From the NCBI GenBank assembly GCA_030522415.1, contig CM060127.1, positions 2,089,114 to 2,153,113 of the forward strand: a stretch of DNA of 64,000 nucleotides, read 5' to 3'. A program made the translations under genes and the position numbers. The DNA comes from Channallabes apus (taxonomy: Eukaryota > Chordata > Actinopteri > Siluriformes > Clariidae). Below are positions 24,853 to 37,165 of the stretch, piece after piece (position 1 is the stretch's first letter; each line of letters starts with the position of its first letter). Below the pieces are notes generated by a model, which saw nothing but the letters and a program-made list of their open reading frames with translations, was not told the origin of the DNA and did not search any database.

Positions 24853-24979
24853 TATGGCAAGCCGTACCTGTATATATATATATATATATGTAATTGCTAT
24901 CAAATATTATATTAGAACATAAATTCATAGGTTTTTTTATTATTATAATAAACTCTAGGCACGAGACAGCCCTCAAGAC
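24740..24979. repeat. 240-bp near-perfect palindrome with AT-rich loop
   Basis: The left arm (about 24740-24826) begins GTCTTGAGGGCTGTCTCATG and the right arm (about 24890-24979) ends with its near-exact reverse complement. The loop consists of two (AT)n runs around GGCAAGCCGTACC. Part of one arm (TATCAAATATTATATTAGAA) also occurs at about 24472-24491. Confidence 0.85.
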
Positions 24980-24987
24980 TATATATT

Positions 24988-25187
24988 TACATTTACATTT
25001 AGGCATTTGGCAGACGCTCTCATCCAGAGCGACTTACATTTTTATCTCATTACACATCTGAGCAGTTGAGGGTTAAGGGCTTTTTGCTCAAGGGCCCAAC
25101 AGTGGCAACATGGTGGTTGTGGGGTTTGAACCTGGGATCTTCCGAACCGTAGTCCAATGCCTTAACCACTGAGCTACCCCTGGCCCC
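24988..25187 (-). mobile_element. tRNA-derived SINE in minus orientation
   Basis: On the minus strand a tRNA-like head has an A-box-like TAGCTCAGTGGTTAAGG and a B-box-like GGTTCAAACCC, followed by a body and a tail of TGTAAA repeats at about 24990-25005. Although the head resembles a tRNA it is not a functional tRNA gene: the fold is incomplete and the sequence runs on into a SINE body. Confidence 0.75.
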
Positions 25188-25779
25188 TTGCATATATATA
25201 TATATGCAAGATACTTTTCTTTCCCCACGTGAGTCAGTCCACGTCAGCGCTCTTTAACCAATCAGATGTGACCTCACCATTTCAACCAATCATAACCCGG
25301 CAGGAGCGCAGCCTTAATCCTGTTTACATGAAATAAACCTGCTACCGAGCAGGTTCAAGCTTACGGACATGTTGCTATGACAGCAAATGCGAGATGAGCA
25401 TCGAAGAACGAAACAATCCAAGATCAGGACAAATCCACAACAATCAAATCCAGCTAACTGAGTTAGCGACGTACGAAGAACACCCCCCAGGAGGAGGAGG
25501 ATCAGATTCAGGATGGACCCAGGCCAAAATAATAAACAAAATGGTATTTATATTTAGTAGCTAGATTACCTGCACAAAAAAAAAACAAAAATACAGGTAC
25601 CTTCCCGGACTCCCTAAACCAAAAACAATGAAATTATCTACAAATATATACAAAGACCAACCAAACCAAAGGGACAAAGCAATAATCAAAGTCAATGGGA
25701 GGCAAAAAGTCGATCCGGAATACACAACCTAATATCAAAATGCCAAAATCACAACCTCTTTCATCTTTCCCGCGTCTCT

Positions 25780-25825
25780 CTCCGGTTTATATATGTTCGT
25801 GCTAGTCGATGACGTCACTCTCAGG
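25780..25825 (-). promoter_or_regulatory. Promoter-like cluster: TATA box and CRE on the minus strand
   Basis: On the minus strand TGACGTCA (25817-25810) lies 16 bp before TATATAAA (25793-25786). The region 25420-25940 inside the hAT element looks like a retroelement LTR or a captured promoter, but no LTR borders were found. Confidence 0.35.
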
Positions 25826-26463
25826 GCGGAAGCGACCGTGTGGAAGGTCAGGTGATGCCAATGTCAGAAAACCTGGAGTGGAGTCTGGAGCGGCGCGCGA
25901 CCAGGACATGATACACACACGCGAGCGCAAAAGCATAATATTTGTATTATTTTAGCATTTTCATTCATTTATTTTTTACTCAGTAGCGAATATGATTTAA
26001 AATGTAGCGAATTACAATACTTCAAACAAAACGTACGTAAGTAAAAGTAAAATTACAGATTTTTAAAACTACTTTAAAAAGTAGGAATGCATAAAAAAAC
26101 TACTCAATTACAGTAACGCGAGTAAATGTAATTCGTTACTTTCCACCTCTGCTGAACATCACATAGCATCTTTACAGCCTCATTAGTGGTGAGATGAAAA
26201 CACCTGAATCTCGTCATGCACTTCATCAGGCTCCTCCTGCCTGTTAGACATTATGAGTAGAGATACTTTTATTTTGTCCAGAACAGAGGCAGAGACACTC
26301 CCAGATCAGTGTACATCAGTCACTAAAGCTTGGCACTGCCGTACCCAGACCTTGGCACTGACCCCCCAAACACACACACACACAGTGGCAGTGTTTTCAT
26401 AGCAGACCTGTCCTCAACATCCCAGTCCTGAGAGTGCTTGGATACCATCAAGGTAGAAAGTTT

Positions 26464-26814
26464 TCAATAACTCCCAGCCGAGTTCCTGTAATGTGCAAGT
26501 GGTGTTGGTGAATGAGTGTGTGTACAGTTCGCACACATTTTCCATTGATTTTCAGTGATCAGGTGTTCCACTCGCTGAATGTTCACAGGGAGTGACTGCA
26601 GTGAGCTCTGTGCCACCCCGGCCAGGATCGTGTTGTTCACTGACGTACGGACTTCTTTAAAACATTCGCACCGTTCACATGTTTTACTGCGGCTAAGAGT
26701 CTCATCACCGTATTGTGACTGAAGTCTTCTGTAAATGTCAATTTCTTTCATACCTGCATTCAAGAGAAATTTATCAGGAGTCCCAGTTTGACTTGAACAC
26801 CAGTCATAATTCAT
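26464..26814 (-). pseudogene. Mariner transposase N-terminal remnant
   Basis: The 116-codon frame resembles the N-terminal helix-turn-helix region of mariner transposases: IYRRLQSQYGDETLSRSKT, then CECFKEVRTSVNN and NIQRVEHLITENQ. The catalytic domain is absent. The stretch just left (26400-26500) is similar to 57270-57480, the C-terminal part of a related element. Confidence 0.65.
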
Positions 26815-26874
26815 AAACCACCTCAGGTGTATGCAGAAAATTATATAAAATCTATAATATGATAGATACAGGTC

Positions 26875-27085
26875 CTTCTCAAAAAATTAGCATATTGTGA
26901 TAAAGTTCATTATTTTCTGTAATGCACTGATAAACATTAGACTTTCATATATTTTAGATTCATTACACACAAACTGAAGTAGTTCAAGCCTTTTATTGTT
27001 TTAATATTGATGATTGTGGCATACAGCTCATGAAAACCCAAAATCCCGATCTCAAAAAATTTAAAAGATTAAAGATAAAATAGAG
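26875..27085. mobile_element. Terminal fragment of a Tc1-like element
   Basis: The stretch starts TACAGGTCCTTCTCAAAAAA and continues with TTAGCATATTGTGATAAAG, a terminal sequence repeated widely in fish and other vertebrate genomes. It breaks off near 27085; the transposase and other end are missing. Confidence 0.65.
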
Positions 27086-27149
27086 AAAATAATGTGACCG
27101 CGAGACTCATGTACAGACAAAACCTTTCTTAGATTTATATAGATGATGA

Positions 27150-27383
27150 TTTAGGACATGTCCGAACACCCTCTGTAGTGCACTTCACAGTGAGCTGCAG
27201 TCGGTCGGGACGCAGCCTCGATCTTTTTTTTTAATCTGTTGGCCTTGCGTAATGACGCAGGGGGCGTGGCAATGTATGGCGCGCACGTTTCTAAGCGCGG
27301 TCACATCGCCGAGCCGTGCTGTGTGCTGAGAGCCGCTGAGGAGCTCCGACCTGTGCCGTTTCTGTGGATTTTAATAAGCCAAA
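27150..27383 (+). promoter_or_regulatory. cbx3: cbx3 promoter and untranslated first exon
   Basis: A CpG-rich stretch includes GGGGGCGTGGC (a KLF/Sp1-type box, near 27250) and ends in a strong donor, AAA|GTAAGT, at 27383/27384. The first exon probably starts around 27300 and is non-coding. No TATA box is seen. In mammals this promoter is divergent with HNRNPA2B1; no such gene is found on the other side here. Confidence 0.6.
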
Positions 27384-27675
27384 GTAAGTTTGGTTTAAGT
27401 GTGTATTAAATTAATCGTGCGTTTTCTAATTAATTTTTTTCCTATCATATTTTGTTGTTTTCCTCGTATGTCTATTTTGTCTTGATCCTCCGCTTTTGTT
27501 CGCTTGTTTTCGCGCCCATGCGGCACGGCGTTGTGCGCTAGCTCTCTCTCCTCCTCCTCCACAGTGTTCTTTTAATTACTTTACCCAACTAGCTTTGTTT
27601 GCAGATATTTCTATTTGTTTATGCATTGTATTGCTGCATTTGCTAATCGCGTGTGCTGCTAGTTTATATATTAGT

Positions 27676-27708
<33 letters not shown>

Positions 27709-28581
27709 TGAGTCTGCACCATGGCCTTTGTTGGATGAGGCTAAATGTTTTGCTACCCGCCGCCTCAGGAGCCGCTAAGTAACCTTAGCTATTAGCATAG
27801 TGACTGACTACAGTGTTAATTATCTTTTATGCTTCACATTGATCATTTAAAAAAAATAATTAGTATTCAATAGTCTTAGATTACGTTGGTCATGACGTAA
27901 GTGTTGGGTGTTAACGTTGAGTTTTCTTGTGCATCTCAATGACTTTAACCCTGTTAGCAGAGTTAGCTTAGCTGGTTAGCGCTTAGCGCTCGCGAGCGGC
28001 TGCAGCTCAGTGCGATTAATCCCTGACTGATTGACCAATGTTAAACTTTGGAACTATAATGTCACAATGTTTATTTAAACATCCTACAGTACAGCTCGTG
28101 TATTTCTCTCTCTCTAATCCGTGTAGCCTTGGTGAACCAGCAGCGGGTTTATTTTCCCTGAAACGCCTCAGCTGGTGTCTCAGGCCGGGGAGCTCAGCGG
28201 ATAATTCACTCCTAATACACTCCTCTGAAGTGTGATGAGTTTAGAGCACCACCTGTAGGATTACAGAGGAACTGCGGCATTTTACGATCCTGTATACGAA
28301 GACCGACTCCAAACCAATTTTTATTTTATCTACATTCATCAGTGTGGAAATGCATTAATTGCCGCACTAAAGAATCACGATGCGCCACTTAAATTGAGTA
28401 TTCTGAGAGAGAGAAACATATGAGGGGGACATTCGTGTGCTGTTGATCTCTTGGGGTTTTAATAATTAAAGTTTCTAGGCCCATGCATAGATTCTGTATT
28501 AGCCTAGGACCACAGATCTAAACTGTTGTGTTTACAAGTAGTAGTTTCTAATGTCTGATCTGGTATTGATGTGCTCTTTAG
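27384..28581 (+). other. cbx3: First intron of cbx3
   Basis: It runs from GTAAGT at 27384 to TTTAG at 28577-28581. It contains a TG microsatellite at about 27675-27701 and otherwise unique-looking sequence. No separate gene was recognised. Confidence 0.6.
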
Positions 28582-28587
28582 GTCGTT

Positions 28588-31325
<2,738 letters not shown>

Positions 31326-31710
31326 TCTTCTACGCAGCATCTATGTTCTATTCCAACCCTGACGACCTCTAGCTACACCACCACTTACAGCTTGGGGCCA
31401 GAATACGTTTCCATATTTTGGACAGCATGACCGCTTTTTACTGTCTGCCAGGTTGAGGATAAATGGGGAGGGGGGTGATTTTAAGACGAAAATGAAAACT
31501 ATTTGTTCTGTTAGGCTGCTGTGTTTTTGTTTAATGCGTTTCTGTCTAAAGACTTCCGTTTGCCAGGTGTCACTATCCACTGGCCACTTTTGGTTTTATC
31601 ACATTGGGTTGATGCTTGGCCTGATTTTGAATAGTTCTGCTGTATATTTTCTGTAAATATTTTTTCAAAAAAACAGAAAAGGTCTGATTAAAGTTATGTG
31701 CCTTTTTTTT
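31326..31710 (+). other. cbx3: cbx3 3' UTR with likely poly(A) signal
   Basis: After the TAG at 31323-31325 the sequence has no coding signal. ATTAAA at 31687-31692, followed by a T-rich stretch and TGTTGTCC.GTG, is a plausible polyadenylation signal. Confidence 0.55.
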
Positions 31711-32822
31711 AAACTGCTGTTGTCCAGTGTGCTTTTTGTCCGTGATATGATCACTCGAAATCAACCGGTGGTAGCATCAATAGGTAAAGTGTTTGGTTTT
31801 AAGTAAATAAACCCCACCCCCCTCCCCTCCATCCTGACCATGTTTATTCTGTGGAGTTGCCGCTTAAGCGTCGTCCCTCCAGGCTTTAACTCTGCACTGA
31901 ACAGTCTTGAACCCAGTTCCCGTACAGAAATGTGGTCATTATATCCTGCGTACTAGAATTGTCCCAATGCATAAGATGTAGGCTGGACATGGTGTCCTAT
32001 ATTTGAACGAGCATATGGATAGGAAGAGACCTCAAACATCACTTGATGCTCAAACATATTTACATTAATATTTGTTTCTGGGATTATTACATTAAAAGCT
32101 TAATATGTATTATGTGGACTGTAAGATGACCGGTGTTGGTGTTTCTTCTTTAGAATCTCAAGAGTGTTGTTACACTAAGGGTTAACAAAGACCAACTGGT
32201 AATGTTCATTATACAGGTAAGCTTTTCATGTTTGCTTTTTAAATCTTGTTTATTATGAAGTGTAAATCCTTTTCCTAAACACTGATAGGACTGAGTACTT
32301 TCACTTGTTCAGTCCTGTGTGCATGCTTCATTATCCTATGGGAAAACCCTTTATATATAAGGGATATTTCAGGTGTTGCTTTAAGAAGAAACATGCATCC
32401 ATTTCCTGAGTACCACAGAAGAATAATAGAAAACATCAACACACGCGTTTGTGTTTTGGTAGTGATTGTGATTGATTTGATGTTTGCAGCATCGTGGCTA
32501 GTCAACCGCTAAGAAATTCAACTCATTTGCTGGAATGTTTCTAAGGGACTGTCATGGTGCTTCCTATGGTATTAGAGGTTTAAAAGCATAAAGGCTTACA
32601 GACAGTTATGGCGGAAGCTTGTTGTCTAGGTTTGGGTCAGACTTTATCTGAATGGCAAATCCTCATAAACTGAAATTTATACATTGATCTATAATCAGAT
32701 ATTTAAAGAATTTAAAAAGGGTGCCGCAATTACATAAATATATACTAGGTCAAATATTACTTGAGTAAATGCATTTACATTTCTACTATTAGAAGAGTCA
32801 TCACTATCAAATGCAATTCAGT

Positions 32823-32826
<4 letters not shown>
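31711..32826. other. Intergenic region, no gene recognised
   Basis: 31850-31990 is a second copy of the repeat at 30865-30965. The rest is AT-rich with short open frames only. Confidence 0.4.

Positions 32827-32854
<28 letters not shown>
32827..32854. repeat. (TA)n microsatellite next to a Tc1 end
   Basis: A TA run directly adjoins the left end of the Tc1-like element at 32855, as is common for a TA-targeting transposon. Confidence 0.9.
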
Positions 32855-33405
32855 CTCGGCAAAAAAAGAACGTCCTCTGACTTTCAACTGTTTTTACTTT
32901 CAGTAAACTTAATGTGTAAATATTTGTATGAACACTAAAAGAGTCGACACCATAAGACATAACGTAAAAATGTTTCCCAATGTGTCCCTGAATGAAGGGA
33001 GGCTGAAAATCAGTCAGTAGCAGTCAGTATCTGGTGGCCACCAGCTGCTTGACGTACTGCAGTGCATCTCCTCCTCATGGACTGGACCAGATTTGTCAGT
33101 TCCTGCTGTGAGATGGAGGGATTGTGTGTTCCTGGTGTGACTCGGGCAGTTGTTGTGGCCATCCTGTACCTGTCACGCAGGTGTGATATTCGGATGTACC
33201 CATCCTGTGCAGGTGTTGTTACACGTGGTCTTCCACTGCGAGGATGTCATCCTTCCTGTCTCCCTGTAGCGCCGTCTTAGGCGTCTCACAGTGCGGACAT
33301 GGCGATTTATTGCCCTATAGCCACATCAGCAGTCCTCATGCCTCCTTGCAGCATGCCTAATGCACGTTCACGCAGATGAGCTAGGGTTAGGGTTATTACC
33401 CTAGG

Positions 33406-34553
33406 TATTCAGAGACTCTCCTCGTCTTGCTCTTGAAATAAAAAGAAAATGGATTTGATCAAGTGGTCTCTGAATGCAATTGACATGATCTTCTCGACGA
33501 GAAATGTGGGTTCTGGGGAACCTACTTGTCCTGCTGGGACGTTTGCTGCTGGATACACGATGGACGGTTGGGAGAAGTGGCGCATTGTGTGCCTGGCCGC
33601 ACTGTCTCTGGAGGACGTTGAAGATATTTACCTATTCGGAACTCTGATAACTGGGATTCTGCTGATTGGATTAGGTGGATTACTTGGATATCGAAAAATC
33701 TTAAAAGCAGTCAGTCTCAACCCCAAGAGACTGGCTGGCTGGGAAATAATGGTGACGAGAGCTGTCAGAAATCAGACTGTGGTTATGGACCGCAAATTGG
33801 ATACCATCTTGGGGAGACTGGCAGCTACACAACGTGATTTGGACGGACCTGGAGACCAGTGATGGACATTAAATATCTGTGAAATTGGCAGGTATTGATC
33901 GAAATTTGGAAAATATATATACATATTTATTTTTATTTTTTCTGCCCTTCTCTTTCCAGCTACTGCATTTCAAGGCAGTGGCTGGAGACATAACAAACTC
34001 CCCGAAGACCAAGATAACGAGACGCTCTGGAATCTACCCCCCTCCCCCTTCAAGGTCACCTGGCGCAGACTATTACGGGATGTTACAGGCTTACAAACTG
34101 ACACGCACGCACACACTCACAGAACAGCTACAGATAGACACTCTACCTTCCCCATTTCCAACGCCTTCGTGTGCTTATTCCCCTCGGTGTGGGCAGGCGG
34201 AATCGGGACCAGCGCTCTTTAGCTGCAGGGACTGGAGCTGTTTGCCTACATTGGACATTTCCTATCCCTGTACCCTCATTGTTGCAATGTTGATGTCTTG
34301 TGATTACATGTTTTTCTGTGCTTGCTGCTGAGGTATTTTTTTGTACCCCTGATCCCACACTGCCCTCTCCGAAGGACAGTCTGGGAGGGGATTTTTTTAC
34401 CCTCGTTATCCTAATGTATCTGATTCCTTGTTTTCTATGATGGCGCCTGGGAAATGGCTGCCGTCGCGACCCTGTGGTCGCAAAAAAAGCATTTCACTGC
34501 ATTTCATACTGTATGACTGTGTATGTGACAAATAAAATTTTAATTTGAATTTG
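33406..34553 (+). mobile_element. LINE-tailed non-autonomous retroposon carrying an ORF
   Basis: The 3' end reads GCATTTCACTGCATTTCATA, then ATGTGACAAATAAAATTT and TTTGAATTTGA, close to the end of the LINE at 1-3591 (CATTTCACTGC.., ATGTGACAAATAAA). The insert is flanked by ACCCTAGG (33398-33405) and ACCCTGGG (34554-34561), an 8-bp target duplication with one mismatch. It lacks reverse transcriptase but carries a 137-codon ORF near its start. TTAGGG-like repeats lie just outside the left border (33384-33396). Confidence 0.7.
33449..33862 (+). CDS. Retroposon ORF: putative single-pass membrane protein, unknown function
   Basis: The frame begins at an ATG in a good context (AAAATGG) and gives 137 residues. 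The N-terminal 50 residues are mixed and contain two cysteines (about 27 and 48). A glycine-rich hydrophobic segment at about residues 61-80 (YLFGTLITGILLIGLGGLLG) is a likely transmembrane helix with GxxxG-type spacing. It is followed by a basic stretch and a polar C terminus rich in R, D and Q. I do not recognise the family. After the stop, an AG acceptor-like TCTTTCCAG at about 33951-33959 precedes another open stretch (to 34331), so a spliced longer product is possible. The frame is intact inside an otherwise decayed Tc1, so the insertion is younger than its host. Confidence 0.5.
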   Translation: MDLIKWSLNAIDMIFSTRNVGSGEPTCPAGTFAAGYTMDGWEKWRIVCLAALSLEDVEDIYLFGTLITGILLIGLGGLLGYRKILKAVSLNPKRLAGWEIMVTRAVRNQTVVMDRKLDTILGRLAATQRDLDGPGDQ

Positions 34554-34861
34554 ACCCTGGGCATCTTTCTTTGGGTGTTTTTCACAGTCGGTAGACGAGT
34601 CTCTTTAGTGTCCTGCGTTTTTACAACTGTGACCTTAAATGCCTACTTTCTGTAAGCTGTTAAGGTCTTAACGACCATTCCACAGGTGCATGTTAATTAA
34701 TTGATTATGGTTAATTGAACATGCATGGAAAACATTGTTTAAACCCTTTACAATGAAGATCTGTAAAGTTATTTGGATTTTTACAACATTATTGTTGAAA
34801 TACACAGTCCTGAAAAAGGGACATTTCTTTTTTTGCTGAGTATAATATTATTTTAACAATC

Positions 34862-35150
34862 ATAGCTGCAAAGCATCTTTACAGAATCCAAAAACAACCA
34901 TACCTAACCCATCCCCATTTGGGTGAGCATGGCTAGCATGGCTTGATCTGCAGTCATACTGTGTGTTAGGACACTGGACGTTCATATAATAGAACTCAAA
35001 ACTCCAGAAAGAGGAGTCCGCCACTGAGACGCTCCATGCTCTTAAATCGGCCAAACTGTAATCTGTCCTCATCATCGAGGACCTTTCAGCAGCATGTGAC
35101 ACATTGATTGTCCCTAGTGTCCCACAAGGCTCAGTACTTGGTACTCTTAA
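34862..35150. mobile_element. Scrambled LINE fragments
   Basis: 34890-34990 resembles the antisense L2 3' UTR (TTTGGGTGA, TTGATCTGCAGTCATACTGT). 35060-35150 on the plus strand reads like a worn reverse transcriptase (DLSAACDTL, then [10 protein letters not shown]). The two are in opposite orientation, as in an inverted or twin-primed insertion, or are two separate pieces. Confidence 0.55.
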
Positions 35151-35151
35151 A

Positions 35152-36647
35152 CTTAAAAAGATGATGTAATTTTCATCATAGGTATACCTCAACTATGAGA
35201 GATAAAATAAAATATTCCAGAAAATCACATTGTAGGATTTCTTATGAATTAATTGGTAAATTCCTCGATAAAATAAGTATTTGGTCACCTACAAACAAGC
35301 AAGATATCTGGCTCTCACAGACCTGTAACAACTTCTTTAAGAGGCTCCTCTTAAAGAGGTCCTCCACTCGTTACCTGTATTAATGGCATCTGTTTGAACT
35401 CATTATCAGTATAAAAGACACCTGTCCATAACCTCAAACAGTCACACTCCAAACTCCACTATGGCCAAGACCAAAGAGCTCTCAAAGGGACACCAGAAAC
35501 AAAATTGTAGACCTGCACCAGGCTGGGAAGACTGAATATGCAATAGGTAAACAGCTTGGTGTGAAGAAATCAACTGTGGGAGCAATTATTAGAAAATGGA
35601 AGACATACAAGACCACTGATAATCTCCCTCAATCTGGGGCTCCACGCAAAATCTCACCCTGTGGGGTCAAAAAGATCACAAAAATCCCAGAACCACATAG
35701 GGGGACCTAGTGAATGACCCGCTGGGACCAAAGAAACAAAGGCTACCATCAGTAACACACTGCGCCGCCAGGGACTCAAATCCTGCAGTTCCAGACGTGT
35801 CCCCCTGTTTAAGCCAGTACATGTCCAGGCCCATCTGAAGTTTGCTAGAGAGCATTTGGATGATCCAGAAGAGGACTGGGAGATTGTCATATGGTCAGAT
35901 GAAACCAAAATAGAACTTTGTGTTTGGTGGAGAAAGAATGCCGAGTCCAAAGAACACCAGACCTACTGTGAAGCATGGGGGTGGAAACATTTTGCTTTGG
36001 GGCTGTTTTTCTGCAAAGGGACAAGGACTTCTGATCCGTGTTAAAGAAAGAATGAATGAGGCCATGTATTGTGAGATTTTGAGTGTAAACCTTCTTCCAT
36101 CAGCAAGGGCATTGAAGATGAAACGGGGCTGGGTGTTTCAGCATGACGATGATCCCAAACACACCACCCAGGCAACGAAGGAGTGGCTTCGTAAGATGCA
36201 TTTCAAGGTCCTGGAGTGGCCTAGCCAGTCTCGAGATCTCGACCCCATAGAAATTTTTTGGAGGGAGTTGAAAGTCCGTGTTGCCCATCTACATCCCCAA
36301 AACATCACTGCTCTACAGGAGAATCTGCATGGAGGAATGAGCCAAAATACCAGCAACAGTGTGTGAAGACTTACAGAAAACTTTTGACCTCTGTCATTGC
36401 CAACAAAGGGTGTATAACAAAGTATTTAGATTAAATTCAATCTAATTTGGATCAAAGTATTTAGATTTTATTATTGACCAAATACTTATTTTCCACCATA
36501 ATTTGCAAATAAATTCTTTAAAAATCCTACTATGTGATTTTCTGAATTTTTTTCTTATTTTGTCTCTCATAGTTGAGGTATACCTATGATGAAAATTACA
36601 GGCCTCTCTCATCTTTTTAAGTGACTAAATACTTTTTTGCCCCACTG
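35152..36647 (+). mobile_element. Tc1-like transposon, inactive
   Basis: Long inverted repeats contain TTTTCATCATAGGTATACCT near the left end and its reverse complement near 36580. The right end reaches the terminal TTTTTTGCCCCACTG (36633-36647), while the left end lacks its outermost bases. The transposase inside is frameshifted. Confidence 0.85.
35462..36366 (+). pseudogene. Tc1 transposase pseudogene
   Basis: It starts at [12 protein letters not shown] (35462). Stops and frameshifts interrupt the helix-turn-helix and the region before the catalytic core: [12 protein letters not shown] (first catalytic Asp) is in one frame, while [20 protein letters not shown] and QHDDDPKHT (second Asp) are in another. 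The [11 protein letters not shown] block shows the expected final acidic residue. The copy cannot make an active enzyme. Confidence 0.85.
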
Positions 36648-36662
36648 TAAATATACTGTATA

Positions 36663-37158
36663 CAGTGAAACCTCAGAATGCTAGTAACCCGGTTTGCGAG
36701 CGTTCCGCAAGACGAGCAAGTCTTGGTTTCCGAGTCATGTATCACGCATGCACTTCTTGTTTTGATGCCGAGTGTCACGTGATCACAACTGAGCCAATGT
36801 TTTTCTCTCTCTTGCGCTGCGGAATTGTGGGCAATCGTCTTCCCTGCTGGGTCTTAGTGCACGTTTCTTACTGGTATAATCAACACGCGTGCACACTGTG
36901 ACCGTGTGTGTGTGTGTAAAACAGATTTTATTTTGTGTTTGAAAGCGCGTGTAAAGCAAAACACATACAAATAGCGCCTGCGCATATAAACGGAAACTCT
37001 TATCTGTCGGGATTTATTTTTACTTTAAGTCCAGGTTAATTTGTTTCATTTTTACTTTATATTTTATATGAATTATTTTTATGTATTACTTTTTTTCGGC
37101 TGTGAAACGAATAATTCCGCTTCCAGAGCGAATTATGCTCGTAATCCAAGGTTCCACA
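36663..37158 (+). mobile_element. MITE family A, short copy
   Basis: The left end CAGTGAAACCTCAGAATG and the right end (reverse complement GTGGAACCTTGGATTACG) form an imperfect terminal inverted repeat. The interior shares GATCACAACTGAGCCAAT and CACGCGTGCAC blocks with the copies at 11115-11493, 53230-53520 and 54148-55286, the last in opposite orientation. Confidence 0.7.
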
Positions 37159-37165
37159 CTTTATA

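Larger units (their letters stand above)
23678..26151. mobile_element. Non-autonomous hAT (Tol2-like) element with perfect 8-bp target duplication
   Basis: The left end reads CAGAGGTGGAAAG and the right end CTTTCCACCTCTG, a 13-bp perfect terminal inverted repeat. The flanking 8-mer CTGAACAT is present at 23670-23677 and again at 26152-26159. Subterminal sequence is rich in AAGTACAAGTA and AAAAGTAA motifs, as in Tol2. No hAT transposase frame is present; the interior holds microsatellites, a palindrome, a SINE and a promoter-like region. The element lies between nfe2l3 and cbx3. Confidence 0.9.
32855..34840 (-). mobile_element. Tc1-like element interrupted by a retroposon
   Basis: The inverted ends are CTCGGCAAAAAAAGAACGTC at the left and the reverse complement of CTCAGCAAAAAAAGAAATGT at the right, both next to TA. 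The interior 33000-33390 carries antisense transposase-like sequence (GGTGGCCACCAGCTGCTTGA, CACGCAGGTGTGATATTCGG). It is split at about 33398 by a LINE-tailed insertion that ends at 34553, after which the sequence typical of such elements (GGGCATCTTTCTTTGGGTGT) resumes. Confidence 0.8.

Noticed and set aside
24718..25006. Two ORFs rich in Tyr-Ile repeats
   Set aside because: They are translations of the (AT)n loop and arms of the palindrome.
24988..25187. tRNA-like sequence with A- and B-box motifs
   Set aside because: It continues into a repeated body with a simple-repeat tail and lacks a complete cloverleaf, so it is a SINE and not a tRNA gene.
33879..34331. 150-codon ORF after the membrane-protein ORF in the retroposon
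   Set aside because: It has no ATG at its head and is rich in simple sequence; it is only mentioned as a possible spliced continuation.
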